A stretch of DNA of 64,000 nucleotides from Physcia stellaris (lineage: Eukaryota > Ascomycota > Lecanoromycetes > Caliciales > Physciaceae): positions 62,001 through 126,000 of the forward strand of contig JABSSW010000035.1 of assembly GCA_018902385.1 (NCBI GenBank), given 5' to 3'. Made by a program: the position numbers and the translations under genes. Numbering within the stretch: position 1 is the stretch's first letter; the number at the start of each line of letters is the position of its first letter. This document shows positions 36,597-48,493 of this stretch, piece after piece. The notes under the pieces are model-generated. The model was not told the DNA's origin. It was given only the letters and a program-made list of their open reading frames with translations, and did no database searches.

Positions 36597-37124
36597 TTCG
36601 AGAAATCAGTTGGTGTAGAGTAGTGGTGATGGTTGACTTCTAGACATTTCATCTAGCCGGCATGTGACAGCCGGCGCTAGGTAGAGATTTGAATGAGAAC
36701 TTTGCATAAGATATCATACAAACATATTTCCAGGCTCGAAAGCGGAGACATTATCGCCGTAAAGTACGAAGATCAAGAATGGGCTCGATTTCGCTCGGTT
36801 TCGAGGATGGCTTCACGCTCTTGGGTTTTTGCCGGCCTCCCACGTCATTTGATTCGATCTTGTCCCCTCGACCATTTCATGATATTTGAGGTTCACATGG
36901 TTCGAGATTCTTTCTTTCGATATCGACATAGGGCGACGAGGACTCCTACGAACATGGATATGCAGAGAAATTAGGAAGGTCAGAAAGCTCCAGGAAGCAC
37001 CTAGCGCAACGACCGCCACTCTCAGTCAAATGTTTTCGGAACGCTGCAGCAAAAGTTCGCCCAACCCATAAGGCAGATGTTGTAATCTTCCGAATCCGCA
37101 TTTCTTTCATTTTCGAGTTTCACC
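36597..37124. other. Divergent intergenic region
   Basis: 528 bp between outward-facing start codons of the methyltransferase-like gene and OMA1. Nothing recognisable is seen. Confidence 0.4.
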
Positions 37125-38307
37125 ATGGCGCCGCGCCTTTCTCCTTCCTCGTTCTCCGCTTTCCAACCCCTAAAGTTCTCGGTGCCACGGCAATGTACCG
37201 TTCCTAGAACAGCATCAAGACCACAGTCATCCTTCCCCCAATTCCCTGGCGGTGGTCGCCGACGTCCGAATTATAGTCGCTTCCAACGAGCAGAACAAAT
37301 AAGATACCTGTGGTCTACGAATCAAAATTTCCGATATGGTGTTTTTGCACTCGGAGCCGGCGGCGGTGTTTTCGTCACTTACAACCTCGAGCGGGTACCC
37401 ATCTCAGGCAGACTAAGGTTTAATTGCGTGTCCGAGCATTGGGAGCGAGAGACTTCAAACGCTACGTATCAGCAGGTGATGCAGCAGTATAGGCGCCAGA
37501 TTTTACGCCCGAACCATCCAGATGCGAGGATGGTGCAAAGAGTCATGGATCGATTGATACCAGCCTCTGGATTAAGCCACGAGGGCTGGGAAGTCAAGGT
37601 CATTGGAGACAGTGAGCAGAAGAATGCTTTTGTTCTGCCAGGGTAGGTCATGAACTCTCGTCCTTCAACGACGTGCATTTCCCAATTCAGCGAACGATTC
37701 TAAACTATGGACCAGAGGCAAAGTCTTCGTCTTCAGCGGCATTCTCCCCATCTGCGCCGGCGAAGATGGCCTCGCCGCCGTCCTCGGCCACGAAATAGCC
37801 CACAACGTCGCGCACCACAACGGCGAGAAACTCAGCCAGATATTCTACGTCCTGCCCCTAGTCATCGCAATAACAAGTCTCCTCGACACCTCCGCCCAGC
37901 TCGCCTCCCTGATCGTGGACTTCGCCCTTCAGCGCCCGGGCTCTCGAAAGATGGAAACCGAAGCCGATCTCCTCGGCCTGCTGATGATGGCCAAAAGCTG
38001 CTACGACCCCGAAGGGGCAGTGGCCTTCTGGCAGCGAATGAAAAAGGCAGAGCAGTATGCGCCGCCGCAGTTCGCGTCCACGCACCCGAGCAGTGAGAAT
38101 CGGATACTGAGGATCCAGGAGTGGTTGCCGAGGGCGCAGGAGGCGAGGGCGGCAAGTGAGTGTGGGAATACGATTGGGTATATGGATGCTTTTTCGAGGG
38201 CTTTCGAGGCGGATGCGCCGCGTGGTCAGCCTGCTCGCGGACGACGGCCGGTTTTGGTGCAGGAAGCTCCTCCGCGGAGAGTGGACGATGATGACGATTT
38301 CTGGTGA
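37125..38307 (+). CDS. oma1: Mitochondrial metalloendopeptidase OMA1 (M48 family)
   Basis: Exons 37125-37642 and 37716-38307, with a 73-bp intron, give 369 residues. The first 40 residues are Ser/Arg-rich with no acids (MAPRLSPSSFSAF...), a classical matrix presequence. A hydrophobic segment, YGVFALGAGGGVFVTY, precedes the domain and fits an inner-membrane anchor. The zinc site is LGHEIAH (HExxH, about residue 197), with the third ligand Glu in METEADLLGL (about 253). OMA1 cleaves damaged inner-membrane proteins and acts in stress quality control. The C-terminus carries an acidic DDDDDFW end. All catalytic residues are present. Confidence 0.92.
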
Positions 38308-39826
38308 TGGGCAGCTTGTGGAATATCAATTTTCCCGGACTGGGAGGAACTGCTCCTAGGCGTTGGCGTTGGGAGGCTTTGTCTGGGGTCATGCGAGCGA
38401 GTAACTCCACTCGTTCTGTTGGAAAAACTTTTTCCAGCGTTCGGCAAACGTCAATCCAGTCCTAATTGTTCAGTACAAGTTCCCCTCTCAGGCCAATCTG
38501 CACCAAACAAAGCAAGCTGGAAAGAAAGAGCGAATTTTCGGCACCGACGTAGATGTTATACATCCAGCGAATAGACTTAACAATGGAAGGAGGGAAAAAA
38601 AGGAGCGAATCGGAGGCAGTAACATATATTATATCTCCAGCAACGCCGCTCTGTACCATCAGAGATATAAAATTGTCCGAACGATGATGAACGATAGCGA
38701 ACATCTTCGTCCGGCAGAGGTCTTTCATTGACGAATCCATGTCCCCTTTACCCGACTCCTGCACACGTCCAGCTCTCACCAGATGTCCATGGCAAAAAAC
38801 CCTATTTGTGTAAACCCTCTCCTGGCCCTAGTATCAATCACTGTCAACAGGACTCAGTTTCAACTGCTTTGGGATCACAAACTGGTAAAGGCAGCGATTC
38901 AGAGTGATAAACCAACCATACATTCATACAGCTTCTTTCTATCTACTCTATCCAAGACCTATCTTCAAAAGACAAAAGCTACAAGCTACGACAAAGTGCC
39001 ACCCAGTTCATAGTCGTCACCATAAAAAAACAAACCCCCCTCCTCCCCCTCCGCAGTCCAGATATCCCGGCATCATCAGAGACCCTGATTTCTGTCCTTT
39101 CATAGCCAAAGTCCGAACCTAGAACCTAGATTCCCAATTTTCCTTGCGCTGGCAAGTCTAGATCCATACAGCCAAAAACAGAGACCAAAAACAGAGACCA
39201 AAAACAGAGACCAAAAACAAAAGAAGTTCCGCAAAATTGGATTCGCTTTCGCCGGCGAACTGATTCGATTCGTGATAATCAAAATAGAAATCCGTGAAAA
39301 GAATTGCATAGATGCTTCCTTACATTGAGCAATTCCGACCCCTGAATAGGGTTATCGGAAAATAGGGGACTTCGGGGATACGTGGCGAGATTGCAGTCGT
39401 GAGGGAGGACTCAGCGACGGATATATCGCGGAGGCTTGAAACCGAGATTGATTGATCGAGTTGGCTTTTCTGGAAACTTGCGTCAATAGCCCAATATAGG
39501 GGTTTTACCCACGTCGGAAGGTAGGCAGCGGTGTCATCTTCGGTCCCGTGAAGAGAAGGATCCAGGCGTTGACCGTACCAGTAGCTTCTTGTCAGATGCT
39601 ATGTAGAGCATTCACGGCATTTTTGGTGCTAGATCTGCTATTGAGTCTTTGGCGGGTTGGCCAGAAAGCAGGACAAAGTAGTCTTATTGCGGAAGCAGTT
39701 CCTAGCAAGAAAGAGGATTCGGATGGATTTCGGTCTGTACGCTTCCTGCTGCTGCCTTTGTATCACACAGAGGAAGCCTTTGGGTGGTGGCCCACGGTGG
39801 GAATGACCTAGACATTGCAAATTGGC
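38308..39826. other. 1.5-kb convergent intergenic region
   Basis: No coding gene is seen between the OMA1 and scaffold-gene stop codons. A 13-bp tandem repeat lies at 39172-39220 and A- and C-rich runs lie at 39023-39050. Confidence 0.45.
39172..39220. repeat. 13-bp tandem repeat, about 3.5 copies
   Basis: The unit CCAAAAACAGAGA occurs three times without change, and a fourth copy decays after CCAAAAACA. It is a simple microsatellite-scale repeat with no coding role. Confidence 0.8.
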
Positions 39827-42800
39827 TCATGCTTCTTCCATGAGCGCCTCATCCCCGGCATCTCTCCATTCCCGGCTTTGTTTTGTCAGCCGCTTGACTC
39901 CTGCCACGCGTCCAGCCCACAGACTTTCAGCAGGGGTTCGGAAAGTGTAGCCTCTTTGACTCGCTACAACTCCGATAGCTTGCAGGACCGCCTTGCGAGC
40001 ATCGCGGCCAAAGACCGCCGGATGATCGATCCACTCGAGGCTAGCTTCTAGCTCGGTGTCCAGAGCATTGAGTGTGATGGCATCGATACCAGACGCAGGA
40101 GCAAGTCCATTTTCTGAAGATGGCGACGGATGTCGCTCCGGCGAGCCTGGCGGATTGAGCTCAGAGGTTACATTGGCGCCAGCAACAGGAGACTTTGGTG
40201 TCGCACCTCCTTGAGGCAGAGGGGGGAGTCCACCCTTGCCTAAGCCTTTCAGGATGGATCGGGTCTCTTTGAGAAGATGATGAGCGCGATCATGCTGTCC
40301 GCGGGAGACGAGTGTAAGCGCTCTCGTGAGCATGTCGGAAGTTAGCAATTCCATTCGACGCTGGACAATGCTGGGATGAGGAGGGATGGGCGGGGTAAGC
40401 GGGCGAGCGGTGGATTTGACGCGAGGATTGACTGGCAGCATGGTTATTGCTAGAAGTGATGGGCGAGAGGGATGAGTAAGGGTGCCGTCGCGGAGAATGT
40501 CGCCATAGGTCAAATCAGCCTGTATCAAGGGCACCTCCTCAACACTCAAGGTACGTTGCTCATCCGAATCCAGGGGTCCACCAAGAGCCTCAAGACCTGA
40601 AACGATAGTCTCCCAAGGATCCTGGGGGACCTGGTCGTGGGAGGTGTTGTCCGGGGCAATGACCAATTGGACGAGAATATCTACGCGAAAACAAAGCTGA
40701 TGTTAGCCAAAGCCACCTCTCTAGGAAGTCGGTTCGTAATTTTATTTCTCGACTGACCTCTCTTGTCTCCGAATCTAAGGTCTCCTAGCGCCGCCTCAGC
40801 GTCCTTCCCAGTGGCGCGCTTCGTGATCTGTAGCGCTCCTGAGATTTTGACAAATTTCGCGGGCGATCCTTCCGGAAGACGCAGCTTCAATTTGACATTT
40901 TGGTGAGACGTTGTTTGCAGGGATCCCAGGCATCCTGCAACACATTCGCGGAGCATCATCCAATCCTTGACGTACGTGTAGGATGCCTTCGTTCGTGTCG
41001 AGAGCTCTATCATCGTGTCCGGTTTGTGTGTCATTCCCAGACCGAATGAGTGGATGGCAACCCTGCCGCGCTGTTAGCATGAGCTACCCCAGATTTACCC
41101 GATCAGGTCAGGAGAGCAGTAAAGGGAAACGCACTTTGCTGCTTCCGCCCGAGACACCACAAAGTCAACGCTCTCTGCGTCAGAGGTAGATGAGTCGCTG
41201 ATGAGGAGGATGGTTGCCACGGGATTGTTGGCTTTGCGCTGCATCAAGAGGTCCATTGCCACATTAGCACCTTCGACGACGTCGGCGCGCAGACTCTTTT
41301 GCCCGACAGGCCGGATGGAGTTGAGAATCTTGGTCCAACCAGTCCAAGTTTTAGTTGTCATTCCCACCAACGGCACTCCACCTCCACTTGATCCGAAAGT
41401 GACAAGTCCCATTCGATCTCTTTCGCCAAGATTTTGAACCATGAATTTGAGCGCATCGCGTAGAAGCGTTATCTTGAGGCCTTGCATAGAGGATGACACT
41501 GGGATGACGATTACAATGTCGAGAGGGACATGTATAGATGCTGGTATACGTGCTTCTTGCATTCCCATCCCTTTCCCAGATGCGGTATATTCTGTTGGTG
41601 CGGTGTTGATAGATTTCCCGCCTCCGTACGATGAGTTGACGGACGATTGTCTTTTGGTCTTCATTGTCCTATAGTCATCTTCATCCGTGCCAGAATTCTC
41701 CTGATCGTATTCCGTAGGGCTTGGGCGTTGAGGCTCCACTGCGTTTAGATCATTGAGTGCGCGTTTCCATTGTTCAACTTGACTTCGACTTTGAAATTGC
41801 AGATGAAATTGCTGGAGATCCTGCACAGAAAGACTCAACGTGAGGACTGGCTCATCTGCAGGTAATCCATGTTAGAGGGATCTTTCGTGTTTGCTCGCCA
41901 TATACGTACCTGGATTTGACTCCACATGCTTCAAGTGCTTCTTAATCAGAATGGACCCTTTAAGCGTGCACCTCGTGAGTTTGCGCTTAGAGTTCCCATC
42001 TGCGTACTGTGGTGGGGCGCCCTTCTTTTCTTTCACGCAAATAAGCATTTCCGCGAAAAGGAAACATTCGAGCTCTTGCCACGACTGGCGATCTTTGCCG
42101 ACTCGTACTGTGCCATAAAGCCGCAACCTCCCGAATCTGATATGGTCAGCAAAAGAACCATCTGGGGGTCTAACCTCCTCGAACGTGCCTTTGGAAATCC
42201 AGTCCATGCCAATTATCCACTCTTATGCGCAAATCCTCTGTTATCTCTTCCAATACTTCCGAAGATTCGAAAGGCCACTCGACTTGGCGACTTTGCGTTG
42301 GTGATTTGGGTCGGCTGTTGCTGTAAGTGTCGCTGCCTTGCTGCGCAGACGGTAATGTAGGCGCCCCTCGAATGTCTGAAGGATCAGGACTCCATTTGCC
42401 TTCGGGCACTTCGATAGTCACTAGACACGTCAGGCTCTGCTGTTGTCTTGACCGACTAAGCGTAGGAAATTCGCTCCTAACAGTGACGGTAGGGGCAGGT
42501 ATAGGGTTTTTAGTAATGCTTGCTCTTGGGCTGCTGATGGCTGATTCCATAGACTGTACATCGTAATCGTGCCGTCGTCCACCATTGACATTATGAGGCT
42601 CTCCATAGTCGTTAGGGGTAACGCCTGTACCTCCGCTTCCGTCTCTGGAGTGTTGATGCCGTGGATTGTATTTTTCCACCCTCTCGCGTTGGTGTATCTC
42701 TCGGCTTTCCCGATCTTTGTTTTGAGATCGCGATTCCCTGCTGTCGGTTTGAGATTCTTGGTTGTTCGATTCTCTACTTCTCGGTCTTTCGCGTTGTTGA

Positions 42801-43778
42801 GAATCCCAGGGGATCGGTGTGTTTTGAGCGCTACGCGCATTCCTCTCTTTTGCCTCGTTACTTTGGGATACCGATCGTACAATACTGCTCAGCTTTTCTG
42901 CTGAAAGTCAGTGGAGTGACGTTTGGTAAGGGGTGCTGCGAAACATTACCAAGATCAAGAACATTTCCTCCACGACTTGTGTCAAGTCCCAGTGGGGCGT
43001 TGCAGGTTGGACAACATTGTGAATCAAACTCTTTGATGTATTCGTAGAAGCAAGCTTCATGGGAAACGTGGCCGCATGAAAATTGAAGAATGCGCTCTCC
43101 ACGTAGCGTGTGTTCAAGGGGTTCTTCGCATACCGCGCACTCGCTTCCGATAAAAGTCCTTTCCCTCCGAGTCCTTGACCGTTCGAGCTCGAGCATGCCT
43201 GCCATCGGACGCCCGGACCGCCAATTGAATGAAGTTTGAGTGCCGTTACTATATACTGGATTTGGCTGACGCTCCGCCTGCTGAGCAGCAAGGCGATTCA
43301 ACAAGAAATTACCCTTAGCCTTCGGTCTGGACGCCTTGCCTGCGTCGGTGCGGCCCTCAGGCGCAGGTGGAGGATAAGGACGTCCAGAGGCAGAGTGAGT
43401 CGACAGTGTTGAGAGTTGACGGTTGAATTGTGGTCGCGATGCGGGGGCGGCGTTTGAGTTTTCGGATTTGTATTGTGGACGGGTAAGTGCTTGGGAAGAA
43501 TTGTCTGTGTTGCCGAACAACAGCATTGTCAGTGAACGTCGACCACGTTGAAGAAATTCTGGCAAATATATCGAACCATGTTTCGCATTGACTGAATTTG
43601 ACCGCATCAGAATGGCGGTGTAGGAAGGAATTCACATACTGCGTCGATTGACCGGCCTCTCAGCAGCTTTCCGCGGCAGAAGACCAAGCTCACTCAAGTT
43701 GACGTTGACGTGCGATGATGTTCCTCGTCGTGAATTACCGGGACGCTGAGAGTGAGGTGGTTGACTGCTCGACGACAT
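39827..43778 (-). CDS. RING-PH-vWA scaffold protein, Far1/Ste5-like
   Basis: Seven exons (43778-43640, 43591-42950, 42900-42189, 42136-41910, 41855-41135, 41062-40758, 40680-39827) sum to exactly 1200 codons, 1199 residues. An N-terminal RING has CAVCEEPLEH, then FSCGHVSHEACF and CCPTCNAPLG. A Ser/Gln/Arg-rich linker follows. The PH-like region starts at EDLRIRVDNWHGLDF and continues RLRLYGTVRVGKDRQSWQEL and ECFLFAEMLICVKEKK. A von Willebrand A domain begins PLDIVIVIPVSSSMQG and contains RMGLVTFGSSGG and ATILLISDSSTS. This order is that of yeast Far1/Ste5, the pheromone MAP-kinase scaffolds. The intron 42188-42137 uses a GC donor (AG|GCACGT), needed to join the two halves of the PH region. 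A role in mating or cell-fusion signalling is inferred from architecture. Confidence 0.78.
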
Positions 43779-46700
43779 GGGCAGTCAAAAAAGAGGGGAT
43801 GTTATAATTAGGTGAGCGCAGCGAGCATGTATCTGCTGATGGGGACATGCAAGGCGGACGTGAAAGTAAGCAATCTCTTTGCAGCGCACCAACGCGCAAG
43901 TCCTGGGCAAATAAAACGACAGGCGAAACTTGGAGCTACTGTGCTTGGGATGCCGGGTTGTCCTCTATGGGCAAAGGGGGAACTGTCATCAAATGAAAGT
44001 CAAGCAGACACACGTTTTGGGCGTGGTGTGAGTTTCGCTCTCGGGAGGGTCATTCGATTACTGACTGATGCGTGGGTTCCAACTGCTTTTAGTTTTGCCA
44101 TCCTTTCCCCAGCTTGTCAATTCGAAATGCCTTAATCCACGGTGGCTGCACGACCTGACCTCACCCTCATACGTCCTGCCTTGATTGGCTTGCACCCAGA
44201 AGATGCGCCGCTATCCTGCACTAGTACGCTAGGTCAAATCAGTGCCAGGACTCTAAGGGGGGGTAGGAAGCCAAGTGCAAATCGGTACCCCCGTATGCAG
44301 GCGAGGCGAGGAAGAGTTCTAGCGGACCCTTGGAAGCTTTGGATTATCCTGATTGGATTGCTGAAAAGACCATCTCTGCTCTCCCGGTGAAGCCGTCGGT
44401 GCTCGCGGAGGACAAGCGATCGGCAAGCATACCAGCTGGTGCCAGTCTCAGTATGAAAGAGACGGCTCGACAGCAACAGCGGTGGCCAGATAGAACTCGA
44501 GCTCGGACGAGGTGATGCAGTGTCGGATCTTTCCTTCGAGGCCACGCCTTGCCGTATGCAACACTCGCAGCTGCTGTCTGCGCCATGTGGAACGATGCAA
44601 GGCAATAAAAATAAGATGTTATTCCATCCAATCCTTCGTCACCAGCGGGTGGCACAACGTCCGCGTTGCGTCTTCCAGTCAGGTGACCTGGCAAGACAAC
44701 AACCGAACCAGCCTTTGAGGCTGAAACCCGAAGCACCTCTGCGTGTATCAAGCCCGCTGCGAGGGTGCCTCTTGCATCATAGTTGAATATGACGAGCTCA
44801 AGGGTCTTTCCATCCGTCGTCATAGAGTTCAGAGCCTCCAAAGAAGGAGTCGGAACCTTACTTCGCAAATGTCAAGCACGACAGAAGACGGTGACTTCTT
44901 TGACATGCTGCAATGCGGGCTCCTAGTGCGGTTCGGATCGTTTTCTACGCACACCACCATACGAACCAATGACCTTCAAGTGAGGACAATCTTCGAACGG
45001 GGATTGAATGATCTCGATTTCCCATCGAAAGAAGTTCGATGCTTCTCATCCCTTTATTATTGATGATTATAAGCCGTACGGGTCTGGGTGTCATCCTACA
45101 ATCTTTTAGTTCCATAACTTTTGGGCATCTCACAAGGCTCCATTACATCCTCGAAAAAGAGTGTTTGGTGAAGTGGTGGAGAGATGGACTTTGGAGCGAA
45201 TGCAGGACGAAAAGTAAGATTGTCGACGAGTGGGCGATTGACTTAGTGCTGACATGCAGAGATCAGGCAATTCCATAAGTCGCCCCTTCCTCTTAACGAG
45301 CGTACGGGATTGCGCAAGAATTACGAATAGCATTTTCTCAGCTGGGGGCGAAGCTGAAGCTGATGTCAAACACTCAAAGTCTGTCCCCTCCATATCTTTG
45401 ATCGCTTGAAGTTGCCTGGAATGATCATGGAAGGTCAACGACTCAAGGCAGCCTCGTGGCGTTGATCATCCCTGATAAGGTTAGCCTGAAGCCCGCCAAG
45501 AAATACGTAGTTCTTGGGTACGTCACAACAATAATATGGTGGAAAGGATGGGATCACTGATCAGCAGTCAGCACCAAACACCAAGAGATCTGCCACACTA
45601 GTCCAGCTGATTTGCACCAGGCAAGGAGCTTGAGCAGGTACCGGCTCATCCTTTCAGCCCTTTCACGGGTTTCAGGGGTGCTGAACAATACACTCCAAAT
45701 ACGCCTAGGAACCCAGCCTCGCGAACGTTGACATAGGAAGAGAAAAGAGGCTTCGCTCTCGATCCATTCACAACTTCCATCACCGTCAGAGTTCGATCTC
45801 GGCAGGCCTTTCTCCTGTCTCAGTGTGCGGTCAATCCGCAATCATGGAGTTGAGTGGATGCTCTCCGGCACCTGTTACACCGCTCTGGAATCCCGAGATC
45901 CAGAAAAAGCAATCCCATCAAATCCTGCCACACCACCCACACCCTGCCACCCACCACGATGGAAATTGATCGGCGTTTCTGCCATCTCCCGCTGCTCCCG
46001 TCCTCCCTTCTCGGAACCTTCATCGTGCATAAACACGGCACTGGAGAGGGACTGGGTACCCCCGAGCCTACCCTCAAGGACAGCCAGAAGGAAAGCTCTT
46101 TATCCTCACTGCAGGAGGCTTTAGCAAGATGAATCATATCGTACCGATCGCGAGCGACTCCGCTACGCTGTTCGAGATAGTCCTCTGCCAGGGCTACTGG
46201 CTTTGGGTCTAAGTAGTACTTGGTATAAGGAGCAGTCGCTCTGGTCTTGTTTCCGACAGGACTTTTGAACGCCAGCAATGACAGCTGTCGGTTCTGCTTA
46301 TTGGCCTGCAGATTCACCACCTCTATCTCTTCCATTTAATAATCCAGGGACTTGATTCAGAACCAAGGTCGTTCCTCCTATCCAATCACCAGCTTTAACA
46401 ATCACCTTGAACCGGGAAGCCGGAGCGAAACCTCCGCACATTGAGTAGGTTTCGGCAAGCCTTACTCATGCACACTCCGAGCCATGAGTCGAGTGGTCAA
46501 ACTCGTTGATTTCATATATACAGATCGATAGCAAGATTGTTCATGCATATGCACTAAAGTCAATGTGGAGCCCCTTGACCGCTATGACAGGATGCACGGC
46601 GGCACGACCCTCGCGGATCCTGAACCTGACTCGGGCTTTTTTCGTCTGTTTAGCTTTCCTTATCCCCATTTGTCCAATGCTCCAATATCATGGCATCTAG

Positions 46701-48493
46701 GCTCATCCCTTATTTTATTAATTGAAGAGACTGCACTTAATTTGTGCCTTTTTGCAAATATACCTCCCTTGACCGCTTTTTTGCTACTTCCTGCCACCGC
46801 AGAGGATTCTTTGTTGTCCTTGCACCGCAGATATTGGAGGCTTGCGTCGGAATAGAGTACTCGTACCTATTTGAGAACGCTTTTCCTTGCTTGGGCAAAT
46901 GTCTTACCATCCCTCCACCAAGCACGAAGAAAAGGATCGCACCATCGACTTTCCTAGTTGGTATGGATGCTCGCTTTTCTTCTGATTGCTGGCCTCAATC
47001 GATCGACAATCGCTGTCTCAAAAAAAAATCTGGAACTAGTTGTGCCATCAAGCGGTGTGGGTGGATGTGACTGCCATCATAGGTGTGGCGTCGTCGCAAA
47101 TTGCTTCGTTCCTTTTTCCTCCGGAAACCGATTGCTTCGGCCAAAAATACTGTTCAGGAAGCGGTCAGCCAGTCCTGGTTGCCTTGCGGCACGAGATCGC
47201 TTCAGATGCGCGTAGGGCTTCCCTCGCTTTATTGTCAGACGGTTCCGATTCTCCACTCGTAATAACGGGACGTCGTCGTGTTTTCTCTAGAATAGGAACA
47301 ATGCTCAAATACAGGGGCATAGGTCTCGAACTACAACGTCGATCAAAGGCTAATATGCCTTCTTCTCTCTCTTGGAGGAAGCGATGGAAATGGGAGCACT
47401 AGGGTAGCACGGAATTGTTTCAGTGCCTCGACGTTACTCCAGACACAGCTGATACAATCTCGTCCAAATTCTACTAGAATCTTGAAAGGCCTTCAAAGCC
47501 AGTTCGAACGCACGGGGCACGTGTCGATTAAAAATATGTGGAGAGATAGAGACAGAGAGAAACAGAGGAGCAGAGTTCTGCTGTTCCCCAACGGAATCTG
47601 AATCCAAATAGTCCACCGAAACAACCAAGAATCAGAGCAGTGCAATTCAAGCTCCAGTTCCCCCAAGTGGCTGAAATCCATCCGAGTTTGCCAAACTTGG
47701 AGGGATTCAATGCGTAAGGTGGCTGGGCCAAACCACGATGCACTCAATTCTATCTGTTCCCGTATCAGCCCAAAACGGAAGGGAAAAAATCATCCAGGGA
47801 TGGAAGCCTGGATCTATGCAGCGATCTGCTCTACTTTGTGCAAAGTCCACTTCTATGGTAATAGGTCTGAGGAAATCTGCAGATGGAGGGTGTTTGTTGT
47901 TTTAGAAAGGGTCTTTGGCGATGCAAAACGAAATATCAAAAATACATCGCACGGAATCGAATGACGGGGATGTCGAAGCAACCTCTATGCTTTTTGTTGA
48001 AGCATGTGGATTCTTCCGGACCATGAAACACGCCTCTGGTAAGGCATATTTAAGCCCCGTTAGACCACCTTTATTTCGCCTATACAATCTAGCTTATCTT
48101 CATATATGAATAGAAGGATACAATAGATTGCGATGATATATGACGTCTCCTGTTCCCGTCGAACAGATGCTCGTAACGATTCTCTTCGAAGCGTTGGGTC
48201 ACTGGACGTGCCATCTACAGAGCGTGAGAGCATTCTACATGTCAACTGCGTTCCAAATGCATTCTATAATACCCTCTACAGGGGGGGTGGCAAATCTGCG
48301 GAGATGCCCCCTCATACCTCGCTGATATATTCTGACATAACGGCCTCCGGTTCCCAACGGGCCATTGCGGATTCGCTATGCTGAATTTCCCTTGCGATAT
48401 CCATATAAAGCGTGCTGTCCATGATCATCATCCAATCAATCATGCCGGCATAAATCCCCCATGTCCACGCACCACAGACTGCTTCCCCCTTTC
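43779..48493. other. 4.7-kb region without recognisable gene
   Basis: Many short frames occur on both strands. The longest are 44344-44868 minus (174 codons) and 45820-46335 minus (171 codons, starting MEEIEVVNLQANKQNRQLSL). Neither contains a domain, and their neighbouring frames (45554-45841 and 45130-45438 minus) could not be joined with convincing splice sites. The region may hold a noncoding transcript, decayed genes or a rapidly evolving lineage-specific gene. Confidence 0.45.

Noticed and set aside
37862-38410. 182-codon minus-strand frame
   Set aside because: Antisense to OMA1 exon 2 and low-complexity Ser/Pro/Arg.
44344-44868. 174-codon minus-strand frame
   Set aside because: No domain, signal or plausible splice partner; kept only as part of the gene-poor region.
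45820-46335. 171-codon minus-strand frame
   Set aside because: The first 70 residues look protein-like, but the rest degrades and joins to neighbouring frames are not supported by good splice sites.
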